Below the pieces are notes generated by a model that did not search any database, was not told the origin of the DNA, and was given only the letters and a program-made list of their open reading frames with translations. Below are positions 36,256 through 47,559 of a stretch of DNA of 64,000 nt, piece by piece (within the stretch, counting starts at the first letter, position 1; every line of letters begins with the position of its first letter). Source of the DNA: Fasciola hepatica (lineage: Eukaryota; Platyhelminthes; Trematoda; Plagiorchiida; Fasciolidae); assembly GCA_948099385.1 (NCBI GenBank), contig CANUEZ040000116.1, positions 14,357,501 to 14,421,500 on the forward strand. The letters run 5' to 3'. The position numbers and the translations under genes were made by a program.

Positions 36256-37089
36256 TCAGATGAGGGATCGAAGCATGGGCCTGAGGTTTATCCAGATTAT
36301 CGTGTACAGGGGCTGTTGAGATGAGCTACATATGGGGTCTGTGGGTGCGGCTGTGAATCTGCAAGATACCATTCTATGGTCACCGCCTGGGAAGAGGCTG
36401 AGGGCGATAGTTATCATATCCGATAGGCCAATGGTAAATATCGGGTCAAGTATGCCGTTTACTCTGGTTAGTGTCATTACGTGTTGGACCCAGCTCCCTG
36501 CGCGTTTGGTCGAAACGAAGCTCGTGAATTACTGGGGTGATGACATGGTGTCCCAGCAGATATTAGGTGCGTTGACTTCGCCAGCAATGAGTTTTGACGA
36601 AGAGGGTAATAGTGCAAAGTGGTCAAAGGCGTTGACTGCGTGGGCGAGGTCGGTGATGTTTGAAGTGGGTGGCCGATACACTCAACCGATGTGAAGTGGA
36701 GAGTTGGTCAGAAGAACCGTTACCCATACTGAGTCCTGAATTGAGTCCAGCATTGGATCAGAGAGAGGAATGGTAGGCAAGCTGTTTTTACCGTGGATTA
36801 GACGGCCTCCTCCACGACGACGACTTTTCATGAAGGTTTGATAACCAGCAATAGAAATTTGGTCCAATAGAACAGAATTACTTAGCCTGGTCTCGGTTAT
36901 GACAATGATGTCGAAGTCGGAAGACAGTACTGTATTATGGAGAGTGTGGATTTTATTCAGTAATGAGCGGGCGTTAATGAGGAGCAAGGTAAGTGCGGCT
37001 GTATGGTCATGGCTTGGAGTAGGAACAACCTTTGGCGGGTGTTGGTGGCTAACACTACCGAGGTGGTAAACATCGTTAAGTGGACTCAT
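36256..37089 (-). pseudogene. APE-type endonuclease of element 5, GEVN in place of GDFN
   Basis: Frame 37089-36682 begins the domain: LLLINARSLLNKIHTL and DFDIIVITETRLS (the TET motif), then SRRRGGGRLI. After a stop the next frame reads RPPTSNITDLAHAVNAF and LIAGEVNAPNICW (near 36590-36560), where the family has GDFN, so the catalytic aspartate is glutamate and the phenylalanine is valine. Frame 36477-36256 ends the domain with GGDHRMVSCRF, an altered SDH box. With two catalytic motifs changed, nicking activity is unlikely. Confidence 0.8.
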
Positions 37090-37124
37090 AACGTCAGGAT
37101 TGTCATGTATAGAAGCGATGGAGT

Positions 37125-38656
37125 CTAAACAGGGGTTAAAAGTGGGGAGCCGGCTACTTGAAGAAGGGGTGAGGCTGGGTTGGTTGAGGGTGCTGTCAAG
37201 AAGAAGTTGGTTGTTTGCGGAGGTGGGATTTCCGGGGTGGTTGAAGTAGCCAGGTGGGTGTTGGATGCTGGAGAAATGGGTAACGGCAAGTGAGATGGTA
37301 GAAAGTAGTGGTGACTGGGTTCAATGGGATACGCAGGGGGCGGGCAGTTATCGCTCAACCAGGACCGACGAAATAACTGTAGTTGGATGGGCTGGCACAT
37401 CCTGTGTTCAGGAAAGAGCGTGGAGCTTGAAAATCGAGGCGGCTGGTTATAATTCAACTGGGGGTTACTTATTTGTACCATTGTAGGGGAGAGAAATTGG
37501 TTACAGAGGTTCGGCGGGAGGTGCTGGCGCTCAGCCAGATGACTGGGAAACTGTATCGGGATGCTTGAAGAATATGGTATGTTTGATCCCGATGCATGAT
37601 GATGCGTAACTCGGTGGCCGTTTTCGCCTGTATTGTAAAGTGGAGTTGGGAGGACCTTGTCGATTAGCCGAGGTACCACACTAATACAGCGAGACGGGGT
37701 TGGCTGCTTTAGGGTGATGCACGGTTGCGTCCTACTCGCCAACAAGCATGGATTATTTGGGGCGTACTTGGAGTGCTTGCTCGGGGTCCTAAATGGGGCT
37801 CTGAGACGACTTACGGGGGGATAACGGGAGTAGCCGGAGTAGCTGAAAGCTGTGGGGGGACACAGAATTCTGTCGGCTGATGGGACGATTGGCTATATAG
37901 TGGATCATGGCTTTTATGAACCATCTGTGCCCGCAAGACGGTGGGACATGAGTCAGAGCAGGACGGGCTGTTGGCAACAGACTTCTCCGGAGTCTTTTTC
38001 GGTGGTGAGATGGCGGGCAGTAGGTTGACATTAGCAGCGGCTGGCCTGGATGCACGGGACTTTGGTGGCCCTGTGCTAACAGTGGATTTGGCACTGATAT
38101 CGTTGCCGTTCGTGGGAGCGGAGGTTGACGGTAGAAGGCAGGGCCGTTTGCTAGGGGGACGTGCTGGAGATAGGGTGGTGGTCAGGTCTAGGTCAACTAG
38201 AGTAGTGCAGGCAACTGAGGGAGTTTTTGTTATGGGGTGGCTCGACAGGCAGCAAGAGGACGCGGCGACTGGTATTTCAGCCACAGCTTGCGTTGGCGAA
38301 GCTAAAGTAATTTCTAGTGATCGAAAAATCTCTCTTTGCAGGGGCGTTTTATCCGGTAATATTCTGATTCTTTTGAATGGGGTGGCGTTAGCACTGATTT
38401 GCCAACTAGTTATGAATTCTCTAGCTGTTACTTCGTCAGCGAATTGGAACTTCAAAGGACAGTCGTTACGTTGTGATTTTTTGCGCAGCCGAGTGCAATA
38501 GCACCTGTGGTGTGCCGTGTTGCAAGCATTCAGTATGGCGAGCTTGGTTGACGGCAGGGGCAGTCGGTTAGGGATGTTGAAAGCTATCACGTTTTTTGCG
38601 TTGGCTATACGCTTATGAACTCCGGTCGCAACTGAGTCCAGGAGACGGCCCGCCAT
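37125..38656 (-). pseudogene. ORF1 protein of element 5
   Basis: Frame 38656-37811 starts at an ATG and encodes about 90 residues that look like an ORF1 RNA-binding domain: KNVIAFNIPNRLPLPSTK, HHRCYCTRLRKKSQRNDCPL, FADEVTAREFITSW and TPLQREIFRSL. A long Ser/Pro/Thr-rich low-complexity tail follows, continuing after a frame change at 37745-37125. The same domain, recognisably related, is at 40794-40376, which confirms it as a family ORF1. ORF1 proteins bind element RNA and chaperone reverse transcription. The exact fold (RRM-like) is inferred from the pattern only. Confidence 0.65.
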
Positions 38657-38676
38657 AGCTAGGCTTTAGCGATTAG

Positions 38677-39060
38677 CTATAGAGTGGGTTCCACTATGCT
38701 TGATATAGGGGATATCTTCAATAGAATATCATCGACGGACTGAATCTGGTTATGCAGATCAGCCACTTTTTGATCTACTTCGTTACTCTTCTTTTTGAAT
38801 AAATCATAAAATTCAACGAGAGCTACTGAGCATGGACTGAGTGCAGACTGAGGATGAGAGTTCCTGGTTTTTCTGAGCCTGGCAGTACAAATTGCCTGAT
38901 TTGGACCCCAGACCTTGGCATGTTTGCGGAGGACCTTAGGAGCCTCTATAAGTAGTTCAGGAGATAATGTAAAGAAGGCGGAAAGATTATGGGTCGGTAA
39001 GATGAACTTTTCGAGAGTGCAAAGCTGCGTACAAAATTTGGAGTATTCTCCTAAGCCTTT
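38677..39060 (-). pseudogene. Coiled-coil-like ORF directly 5' of ORF1 (element 5)
   Basis: A 128-codon frame without an ATG runs from just after a stop at 39061 to a TAG at 38677, ending 20 bases before the ORF1 ATG at 38656. It includes LSPELLIEAPKVLRKHAKVW, CTARLRKTRNSHP and VEFYDLFKKKSNEVDQK, then ADLHNQIQSVDDILLKI. The last block has a heptad-like pattern typical of ORF1 coiled coils that drive trimerisation. It was probably the N-terminal part of ORF1, now in another frame because of an indel, or a separate small ORF. Confidence 0.5.
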
Positions 39061-39147
39061 CTAGCTTAATGACAGATGGTTATAATTTTTATAAACACAA
39101 AAACCAAACACAATCTAGGGAAAACAGAGGTCTGGAGTAGCGCGGTT

Positions 39148-40794
39148 TTATGTGTGAAGGAATAATTCCATTCGGACGGGCTTATCCCCATCGCAACAAA
39201 GAGTATATTGAGCCAAACACTCATGAAGTCTGGCAGAGAATAACGCTGAATGCTGAGGTGATTTGGTAACGCGGGCTAATAGGTCTGGAGGAGGGCAGGT
39301 TGAATGTAGGTGAGACATTTCAGTCCAGTTCATGCTTAAATTGGAGAGGGGGGAGTGGACAAGGATGCTAGGAGGCCAGCATGGGGGTGGAGGGTAGTAG
39401 TAGAGGAGCAACCATGGTTTTCATAGAAGCCTTGTGAAGGGGGTGACTAATGGCATGGTAAATGGGACTGGAGTGATACGGATATAATGTTATGGGCATA
39501 GTTGGCTGAAGCACCAGGCATCTCACATGGCGCCATGCAATGAGTGTGAGGGGGTGGAATAGTAGCGAAAGGGCTGCTGACGTAAGAGGCTTTGGTGTGA
39601 AGGGTCAGTTGGCACAGTATGCAGTGGGGTCAGAGTGGAATACGGCGATGTTGGCTGGTGGGGGCAGGGGATGTTGAAGCCGCGGATGGATCTGATGGGA
39701 CGTACCGTGGGGCAGAAAGGGGTCAGGCGTGGGCCACATTTTGTGGCACCGGTTGGCAACTATGCTGGTAACTCGTCCTGCGTGATTTGGGTCTGGTAGA
39801 GCTAACGATGGAGACGGTACAATTCGTGGAAAATTTGTGATGTGGTGCTGCCTCTGTAGACATGATGACGGCGGCTTCTGAGATGATGGATGTGGTGTGT
39901 AGTTGTTGGGTACGCGGACCTCCGGAGGACCAAATAAACGCGCTGATGGGCCAGCGCCAGGGTGAACGACGCGATTTCGTGGGTATGCCCGTGGTGGAGG
40001 AGGCGGATGGGCAATAGGCCGGTTAGCTAGAGGGCGAGAGGTCATAGGTCGATTGTCCATTAAAGTTGGGGGTTGACAACGTCAGTGCAGGGAAAGCTTT
40101 GGCTACCAGGAGCAACAGGTGACGGGGGTGACGTTGCAACCGGGGCGCTAAAAGACAGAAAGGTGGCTGGCTGGTCGGTTTGAGGCGGCACGTTGGAATC
40201 TGAGGGGTTGTTGGCAGATAGTCCGGGGCGCGAATGGCTGCTGGCTGAGAGGAGAAACTTCATTGCTCCGTTGCGGGTATAAAGTTGTGGAGACTGTTGT
40301 GCAACATAAAGCCGCGGCGAAAGAGAAACCTAGGTCCAAATCTTTCTCTGGTGCATTGGCCAGCGGGAGTGGTGGCTAGTCATTGACGGTGGAAGGTTGT
40401 TCAGGGAGATCTGATGGCGCTTGGTCAGAGAATGATGGGAGTACTTGATTGCCGGCAATCGCTCTAAAGACCTCCCTCTGCAGCGAAGCTTCGTTGAGAG
40501 TAATTTTTGAATTTTTAAGTGAAGTAGACTCTGCAATGGACTCTCTCTTTCTAGCGAATTCCATGGCAGCGCTCTCCTCCAGGAATTGAAACAGTGGCGG
40601 GCACATGTTTCGTTGTGACCGTTTTCTGAGCCTTTTGCAGTAGCACTCGTGGTGTGACTAGCGCAGGATATAAGCCATGACTGTTTGGTCGAGAAAAGAG
40701 GGAAACGATCTGGAACATTGGAAACTATGGCATTTTTGGAAATTTTTATCCTTCGGTGGATTTCGGACGCAACTGAGTCCATGAAGGGATCCAT
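39148..40794 (-). mobile_element. ORF1-only copy of the element-5 family
   Basis: Frame 40794-40600 reads DSVASEIHRRIKISKNAIVS and NVPDRFPLF, matching DSVATGVHKRIANAKNVIAF in element 5. After a frameshift near 40606, the frame 40606-40376 continues LFQFLEESAAMEFARKRES and SLQREVFRAI, matching the second half of that domain. Pro-rich frames follow (40263-39523). No EN or RT follows before element 5 begins near 39060, so only the 5' end of this copy remains, joined to the 5' end of a longer sibling. Confidence 0.6.
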
Positions 40795-40799
40795 GCAGC

Positions 40800-41830
40800 A
40801 CCGGTGTCCCCTTGACCGTCATCTGAGTGTCCCGTGAGTGCCTTTTTGACCGTGTTTCTTGGTGGCCCCCAGTGGAACAAGGAAAGGGACACCCAGGGGA
40901 CGGTCAGCAAGGAACCCGGAAAACGCCCATGGAGCTTATTCTGGTCGCGTTCGCAATTACTGAATAACACCTATTCGGCCATTCAACGATAGCCCATCTT
41001 TGTTTCAGTATAAGTATGTCCATTACTGCTGTTATGCTCGGACTTATATATAGGCCCTATCCCAGTGGTGCTGGTTAAGCACTTTTTACTTGATCGCATT
41101 TTTCCGGACATAAGTACGAACATAGAATAAACCAAAAATGATAAATATATGTACACATGGAACAATTTTATCGACCGTAGGTACGTCTACATATACTCAT
41201 TGCAAGAAATATCTGGCCGGTTTTCATCGTTTTCATCCGAAATAGAAAAACAGAAGCATTGGCAAAGACGGTTCAAATGTTATTTATATTATCAAGAACT
41301 ATGGCACCATAGCAGTAATGTTGGCAATAATAATAATGACTATACTAGTAAGGTTTTGAATGCGTAACTTAAATAAGCTAGCCGGCTAGCTGACAGTAGA
41401 CTTTCAGTGTTCGGATATTTCGAGAGATCGAAGGTGTATGCGAGCGACAACTACATGGTTATCGCACCATCGATTGACCGTAGCTAGTGCTCCAGGGGAA
41501 AAGTATTTTGTGAAGCTCGTTGTATTTGCTAATGGCTTCACTGCATATATCAACCAGCGATACCGAATAAGGGGCCGAGGAGGTAGGAAGTCGAGGGCTT
41601 TTGGTGCCTCCAGTTTGAATGAGGTTTGTCGCCGGGTGAATGATGCCAATAATAGTCGATTATTGATGTTACCTCAAAGGATTTTAATAGAAGTGAATTT
41701 GTGTGTCAGTAGTTAACCTCAAATTTTAGCGTTCAGAAAATGACCCCGATTTATTCTGGGTTATAGGAACATCTTGATAGGCTGTTTCCCAGTTATTTCC
41801 CTATATACACTAGTATAAACTATATCAACA
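40800..41830. other. No gene recognised
   Basis: AT-rich sequence between the minus-strand cluster (1-40.8 kb) and the plus-strand cluster (41.8-64 kb). Short overlapping frames at 41404-41716 show no motif. An AAT-like run (AATAATAATAATGAC) at 41325-41341 is the only simple repeat. Confidence 0.4.
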
Positions 41831-41839
41831 ACTGCACAC

Positions 41840-42130
41840 AGAAAGAGGTGGTGTAGCGCATTCGCTTGGGAAAAAAGTTTCGGAGGAGACCTCATAGCAG
41901 CGTTCAAAATACTGAGGAATGTATCGGGCTTAATTACTGCAGGTTTATTTAAACAGGCCGCTGATCGCAGAACTGCGGGAAATAGCACAAAACTGTGGAA
42001 GCCATGCTCTAGGCTGAACTTGCGAGCAAACTCCTTCGGCAGTAGAGTAGTGGGGATTCATAATGCTCTAACGGAGGAAACAGTTATTACACACTGTATG
42101 AGGCCCTTTATGTTGTGCTGGACGCTGAAT
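41840..42130 (+). pseudogene. Non-LTR RT C-terminal fragment
   Basis: The plus strand reads GGDLIAAFKILRNVSGL, LFKQAADRRTAGN, SRLNLRANSFGSRVV and GIHNALTEETV. These correspond to the conserved end of CR1-like ORF2 proteins (compare GDLIETFKAIKGF and SNRVVNSWNGLPGEMV in the copy at 56.3-56.6 kb). The W of the W-N-x-L-P box is lost. It is the last about 95 codons of a heavily 5'-truncated copy, followed by 3' untranslated sequence into which the next element is joined. Confidence 0.65.
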
Positions 42131-42812
42131 AGGACGGATTATTCACAGGAGTAGAATACTAGGGATGAGGGAGAAATTGTGGTTAACCCCAGGGTTTTTA
42201 TTTATCCTGTGTCCGTGCCTACGATCTAAGGCACTGATTTTGATGGAATACTTACGTCTCGGCCGTCTCTCGCCTGGATGATATGAGGAGTGACCTACTT
42301 TTTTCAGCCAAATGGAAGGAACAAACCCGGTCGAGTAACAAAACTGGAGGGATTTAACGAAGTCTCATTGTGGCTGCGGGTCTTCGTGCATACCACTGAC
42401 AGAATTATAGAAGCTCGAATGGTCGCGGAAGCTATCCGTCCAGCGCAATTTGCGCTGAGCCGCGAAGCTGGGCCGCCTGAAAGACAAGGAGGAAGAAAAA
42501 GCACATTAACTTGACACAAGCAGAAGACCAGCCGCCAGGCAGAAAGGAAGTAACACCAAGTCAAGGAAGAACAAAGCGGTCAACCGTGGCCAGCCACAGA
42601 AACCACAAGTTGAGCCGGCTTGTCGCGACTTACAGGTCGGTCGTTCTATTCGTTATTGGTCGATCTCAATCTGAAATTAGTCTTAAAAGATATCCTTCAG
42701 CTTAGCCAGACTACTCGTATTGCCCCTCTTTTTCAGTTAGACTGGAAACATGGGAAAGCTAGCGAATAAAAAACAGTAACCTGTAGGACGCCAGTCAGAA
42801 CAGACGGGGTAG

Positions 42813-43181
42813 ATGAACAATGTGGAAGGCCTCGGTTTCCGGAGAGGAATATGTCGGCAGGCACCGCGGGAATTCAGTGTGAAAGCCAGTAAAACGTGGG
42901 TACACGCGAACTGCTCGATGTTAAGCGAGACGTGCTGTCAGTTATACTGCGAAGATTCTAAACTTAGCTGGATATGCCCGCGATGCAAAAAGCTAACTGA
43001 GTCAGGTAACAAAGACACCAGGGGGGTAGATGTTGCCGGGAAAGAAGCGGAAACACGTTCACCCTTAGAAGAGCAGTTGGCACCAGTTAAGGACAGTAAT
43101 GGGCATGAGTCGGAGCCCAACACACCTAAGGGACACCATAGCGGTGCCGGGGCAGCAAGCTGCTGTTGCGCTGCCGACTGA
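42813..43181 (+). pseudogene. PHD-finger-like block of ORF1 (element 6)
   Basis: A 122-codon frame contains CRQAPREFSVKASKTWVH then ANCSML, QLYCEDSKLSWICPRCKK. The W-V-H-A-N-C spacing and the W-I-C-P-R-C close follow the C4HC3 pattern of PHD fingers. The third and fourth zinc ligands appear mutated (ASK where C-x-x-C is expected). CR1 ORF1 proteins commonly carry such a finger. The C-terminal part is a low-complexity Glu/Lys/Ser tail ending in CCCAAD. No zinc binding is expected from this copy. Confidence 0.6.
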
Positions 43182-43969
43182 TGACGTAGTAGAGGGATTA
43201 GGAGACTCAAATGAGCTGGTAATTAAGTGGGAATGAGAAATGGCCAGTATCACTAAGATTCTGACTACGTTTAGGAGAAACAGTGATATGGCCCTGGGAA
43301 GGAACCGGAATTCCGGAACGGTTCATTACCGTTCAAAAGCAGAGGGACAGAACAACGAAATACCATCTGGACAACTAGCTCCGAGCATTTGAAATCCAAA
43401 GGCATGTAGCCGTGATAGCAGCTATGGGATCGGATAGGTGTGACGGGGAGACTAAATCTAAGGAGTGCGAACCAAGACCAACGCTTATCGAGTTTCCCAA
43501 CCCTCGTCGCAGGGGCGCCTCCGCAGCTGCGGCCCAGCACATTAGGAAGTCTCGAGGGGAGAAGCAAACGTGATGCCCGATAATGAAGCAGCTGTTTATA
43601 GTCAGAGAGGGATGAAAATAACCGGAACTCCGGGTTTTACCACGGCCTTCCTAAAGTCTCCGAGAGTGAAGGCAGGCAAAGTAAATGAGCTAAGCACCAC
43701 GGAGCCCACGGCCAGTGTAGAGGAAGCGTTGCCCAGGCCCGTTACTAGGGGAATGGACCGTTGAAATTCCGAGAGAGGAAAATAAAGGCAACTGATCCTC
43801 ACCGAGACTCTGAGGAAGTTGATGTGCGAAGCAGTATAGGAGGTGGACAGGGGGCTATTCCTCAGTAGCACTAGAAACCCAGCCATGATACAAAAACAGG
43901 TTCCGGTGCTCGGGTTAAAAACTCGAGCAACTGCTGCCCCTTCTAGGAAAAACTGGGAAATAAAGGGGG

Positions 43970-44390
43970 ATTTTGTAGTGCTCGTGGCCCATAACAATGC
44001 AGCAAGTGTAACAGCCGGTCGTGGAAAATCCCCCTTTTTTCCTCGCGATTCAGTGTTTTTCCCAACATCACTCACTTGCCTACACTGTTGACTTGTCTTT
44101 ACGAACTGGTTGTTTTTCTGGACCAATTGTTGTTTGTTCGCTCCCACAGCGCTAATTTGGCACATCCTTGTTCAGGACCTGCGTGACGCACGTGCTCCTT
44201 GCTCGCACGCTGATATTCGGTTTCTCGTTGTTGAGTCCTTTTGATCGTATTATTGAGGTTTGTATATTTTTTATGTCATTGTTCATGTAATAATCTAGTA
44301 TCGTAGAATATCACGGATAATCGTCTTTTGATTTCGGGATCCGTTGTGAATTTGGCTACGCATTGCTCAAACGTTCGTTACATCAAGTAT
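43970..44390 (-). repeat. Inverted repeat unit, copy 1 (pairs with 49030-49450)
   Basis: Read on the minus strand, this segment aligns with the plus strand at 49030-49450 over about 420 bases with scattered differences. Shared strings include GTTTGAGCAATGCGTAGCCA, GAGGAGCACGTGCG (one base variable) and GGGATTTTCCACGACCGG. Both copies touch an endonuclease domain: here its start, there its end. In-frame fragments such as KRRLSVIFYDTRLL and RGKKGDFPRP recall retroviral-type gag with a decayed zinc knuckle, but this is speculative. Confidence 0.75.
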
Positions 44391-45050
44391 GGGTAACAAA
44401 TGGTCAGAGCTCAAAGCTAGGACACAGGGAGCAGACGTGATAGCAGTCACTGAAAAGTGGCTTCGACCAGGCGAAGGTGACAGTGGGCGGATCTCACAAC
44501 TCTACTTGAGAGTGGATAGGCTGGACGTCGAGCCGGAGGTGGTATTATCCCCCTCCCAGCGGAGCCGTCTGACGGCTTCGGGAGCATTCAACTTGTTACT
44601 CCGAAAGTACAAGCGGTAGAGACTGGTATAGCCGCAGGCGGACCGAAAGTGTCGGGTGCTTGTGCTCATCGAAGCCCATGAGAGGAAGGTGTTGAGGACA
44701 GCGGTCTGCTTGATGTTCTCACTACGGTTGCCAATGTGGGACAAAAGTTACTTATTACGCGTAATTTCAACGTGCCCAAAGTAGATCAAATCTCGGAAAC
44801 CACTCCAGAAAGCACATTTTGGGAGAGATTCCTCCACCTAATCTAAAGGAAAGCCCTTACCAAAGAGGTTATCAAGTGGCAAGATGGTGGCTTGGTCAGT
44901 CACGGTTAATCCTTGACCTGGTAATGACCAGAACCCCGAATGACCCAGAACACAAAAGTCATGGAACCCACAGGGAGGAGTGATAATGGCGTACTCCAGT
45001 TTGAGCTAAACCTTCGGGGAATGAGTGAGCCTAATAAATTTGGGAGGAAC
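44389..45050 (+). pseudogene. Endonuclease remnant (element 6)
   Basis: The domain begins GNKWSELKARTQGADVIAV then TEKWLRPGEGDSG, where the family has TETW. After frame changes it reads LLITRNFNVPKVDQI (GDFN changed to RNFN, so the aspartate is lost). It ends near SDNGVLQFELNLRG, a shifted SDH box. Three motifs in order support the call. All three catalytic motifs are damaged, so the enzyme is dead. Confidence 0.65.
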
Positions 45051-45599
45051 TTCCTAAACATAGACAAGAATAGCTTGATAGAACTGGGCCTCCGGATAGA
45101 TTGATATATGTTGAGCAAAGACTACAACGTAGAACACCAAAGGAGTTGGATCTAGAGCAGATTGTTGGAAATAACAGAGGCTGTTGCGCCACTTAGAAGA
45201 GCCAAGAGAAATGGACCGCCACCGTGGTGAACGAGCCGAGTGAGAAAACCCCCGAAACAGAATCAATGAGCATTCAAAACCTACAGGAGCACCAGCGGGC
45301 CTTCCAGGCCTTCCCATGGTTCAAAGCAGCGAGAACTAGACTATCTTAGATAAAGAAACAGTGCAGAAACAACTACGAGAACGTATTGAGCGGAAACCTA
45401 AAAGCAAATCCGAAGGCATACTACAACTAAGTTCAATCTAAGGCAGCACTGAGGAAAGCCGTAGGTGGGGTCAGAAACTCACAGGGAGTGAGGACAACAA
45501 TCAAACAGGAGAAAGCAGAGGCTCTGTTGGAATTCTCTCGGTAGGTATATAGGCAGGTTCACGGTGCCCAGGGCTACCTGAGACCAAGGATAGTGAAGT

Positions 45600-47151
45600 C
45601 TCGGAAATGGAGGACGGAGAAATCAACGCAGCAGACGTTTTGAACAGTCTGAAGCAGCTGGAAGTGCCCAAGGCGGCAGGGCTGGATGAGATCCACCCAG
45701 CGATACCGAAGTCACCAGGGTCCATCCTGGTTGAACCACTAGCTAAGCTGTTCAACGGGTCACTGGACAAGAGGGTACTACCTAAGGACTGGCTTACATC
45801 GATCATCACGCCCCCCTTTATGACGTTTTAGACAGAGACACACGTACCAGTTGCAGGCCGGTTACCTTGAAGTCCGTGATGCTCAAAACATGCAAGGGAA
45901 AGCCACGAGATAGGATAGTTAGGCACCTAAAGAGGAACAAGCTGGTGACTGCCAACCAGCACGGGTTCTGGCACAGGTGCTCTTGTCTCTCCAACCTAGT
46001 AAGTTTCTTGGATGAGGTTATCAGTCGAGTGGATCGAGGAAAACGGGTGGAGGTCTGCTATACGGATTTCCAAAAGACATTTGATTCGGTTAATCTCAGA
46101 CCGCTTGGAGCAAACGTGGAATCGTTCTGACTTACGGCGAAAATACAGAAAGGGATTTTACAAAGCCTAAAAAAGAGGGTTTTTCCAGTGGTCGTGGAAG
46201 ACCGCTTGTTGGACAATGGAAGACTGCATAGTGGCGTTCATCAGCGGTCAGCCCTGGGACCCCAGTTGTTCCCGATGTACATCAGCGATCTGGCAGATGG
46301 GTTGGAAAACCCGTGTTCCTTATTCGGGGATGATGTCAAGGTGGTAGGAGCACCAGATGAGTCGGCGGTTCGGAGAGATCTAGACAGGGTATACCAATGG
46401 TCAGCGGGGTAGGATCTTCCACCCAATCTGAACAAATGTCAACATCTCATCAAGGAGGAAGGACCACGGCCCACACGACACATGGGGTCACCAAACAATA
46501 GGGAGGCGCTAGCTCAGATCACAAAAGCCCGGGACCTGGGGATGATGGCAAGCACTTATCTTAGGCCACGTGGCCAGTGCCAGAAAGCAATGCAAAAAGC
46601 ACACAGAGCTCTGCGGCAATTAGTTAGGGCAGTCAGCTCTAGGAAACCAACGGTCTTATTGCCATTGTTAAAGGCTTTTGTGAGATCTTATCTAGAAAAC
46701 TATGTCTAAGCTTGGAGGCCATATCCGGTGAGGGACATCAAGGCTCTCGAGCAGCTACAGCGGCGATCCACGCCATGGTTCCGGGAATGCAGACTTTGTG
46801 CTATGAACAAAGTTTGGAGCAACTAGGCCCATTTTTCTCTGGGAAGACGAAAAAGACTAGGTGACCCTATAGTAGCATTCGAAATACTAAGAGGATTTGC
46901 AGAAGAACGAGGCCACAGATGGGCCTTATTTGAACCGCTGCCTCAGAGGGCATATACTGAAAATGAAGAGCGGGGAAACTTTGACTGGCATCCGAAGTCA
47001 GTCTTTTGCATCCGGGGTAACTATTGAACGGAATGGGCTGCCAGGACATATGATAAGAGCCAGCAGAGTGTCTGAGTTCAAAAGGAGATTAGATAAGGTG
47101 TGGATGACTATAATTATAGAGGTATGGCCAGGAGTCTACTACCGTTTTTAG
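45600..47151 (+). pseudogene. RT remnant (element 6), FGDD box
   Basis: Consecutive plus-strand frames give LEVPKAAGLDEIHPAIPK (45607-45831), TANQHGFWHRCSCLSNLVSF and VCYTDFQKTFDSVN (45867-46130), then SGVHQRSALGPQLFPMYISD and SLFGDDVKVVG (46188-46412). The catalytic aspartates are kept but alanine is glycine. ARDLGMMASTYLRPRGQCQK and QLVRAVSSRKPTVLLPLLKA follow (46482-46709), then the C-terminus to 47151. At least four frame breaks separate the blocks. Confidence 0.75.
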
Positions 47152-47559
47152 TAGACGACTGACTGGTTCCTTTCACTTCAACCCGCGAGGAACCCTTATC
47201 TAATGCCGACCACCCCTTAATTTACTATCATCATAGCCGGGGAGATTGACTGTGACGTGTATGACTAACGGCTCTGACCCGAAAAGCTGTTTAAGGGGGG
47301 TGAGTTGGAGGTCTAACCTGAACCCTCACTGATTATAACCAAGTATTGAAGAAGGGTCGCCTCTTCCAATTGTCGAAGCACCGGGGCGCCCACTGAGCTC
47401 ATCAGAGCAAGAATCTGGACATTTAGCGTCTCACCGTCATGTCATGGAACCGAAATGAATTGAATTGGGTAAAGCAAGAGTCTTCTCTTGCATAATTGTG
47501 CAGAACCGGTGACTGAATAGGCCCGGATCAGAAGGCAAGCGGAACACGGGCACCTTGTA

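Larger units (their letters stand above)
34434..39060 (-). mobile_element. Near full-length non-LTR retrotransposon 5, inactivated
   Basis: The minus-strand order is a coiled-coil-like ORF (39060-38677), ORF1 with a putative RNA-binding domain and Pro-rich tail (38656-37125), endonuclease (37089-36256), RT (35956-34865) and RT C-terminus (34751-34434). This is the complete domain plan of a two-ORF CR1/Jockey-like element of about 4.6 kb. Damage includes frame changes inside EN, loss of the EN GDFN aspartate, loss of the first RT catalytic aspartate, and a frame break before the C-terminal block. It is the best template in the window for the minus-strand family also seen at 1-6 kb and 30 kb. 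Confidence 0.85.
42290..47470 (+). mobile_element. CR1-like element 6 (PHD ORF1, EN, RT), decayed
   Basis: The plus-strand order is a cysteine-rich PHD-like block (42813-43181), endonuclease (44389-45050), RT (45600-46710) and C-terminus (46860-47151), ending with a GAATTGAATTG-type tail near 47450-47470. A PHD finger in ORF1 is a known feature of CR1-clade elements. A foreign inverted-repeat segment (43970-44390) sits just 5' of the endonuclease start, which may represent a nested insertion. Frame changes are frequent, and all domains are inactive in frame. Confidence 0.7.

Noticed and set aside
37941..38501. 186-codon plus-strand frame
   Set aside because: It is antisense to the ORF1 of element 5, whose RNA-binding domain is confirmed by a second copy at 40.4-40.8 kb.
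43140..43200. CTGATGA near 43180, and similar strings elsewhere, as hammerhead ribozyme cores
   Set aside because: No paired GAAA segment or flanking helices were found at the required spacing.
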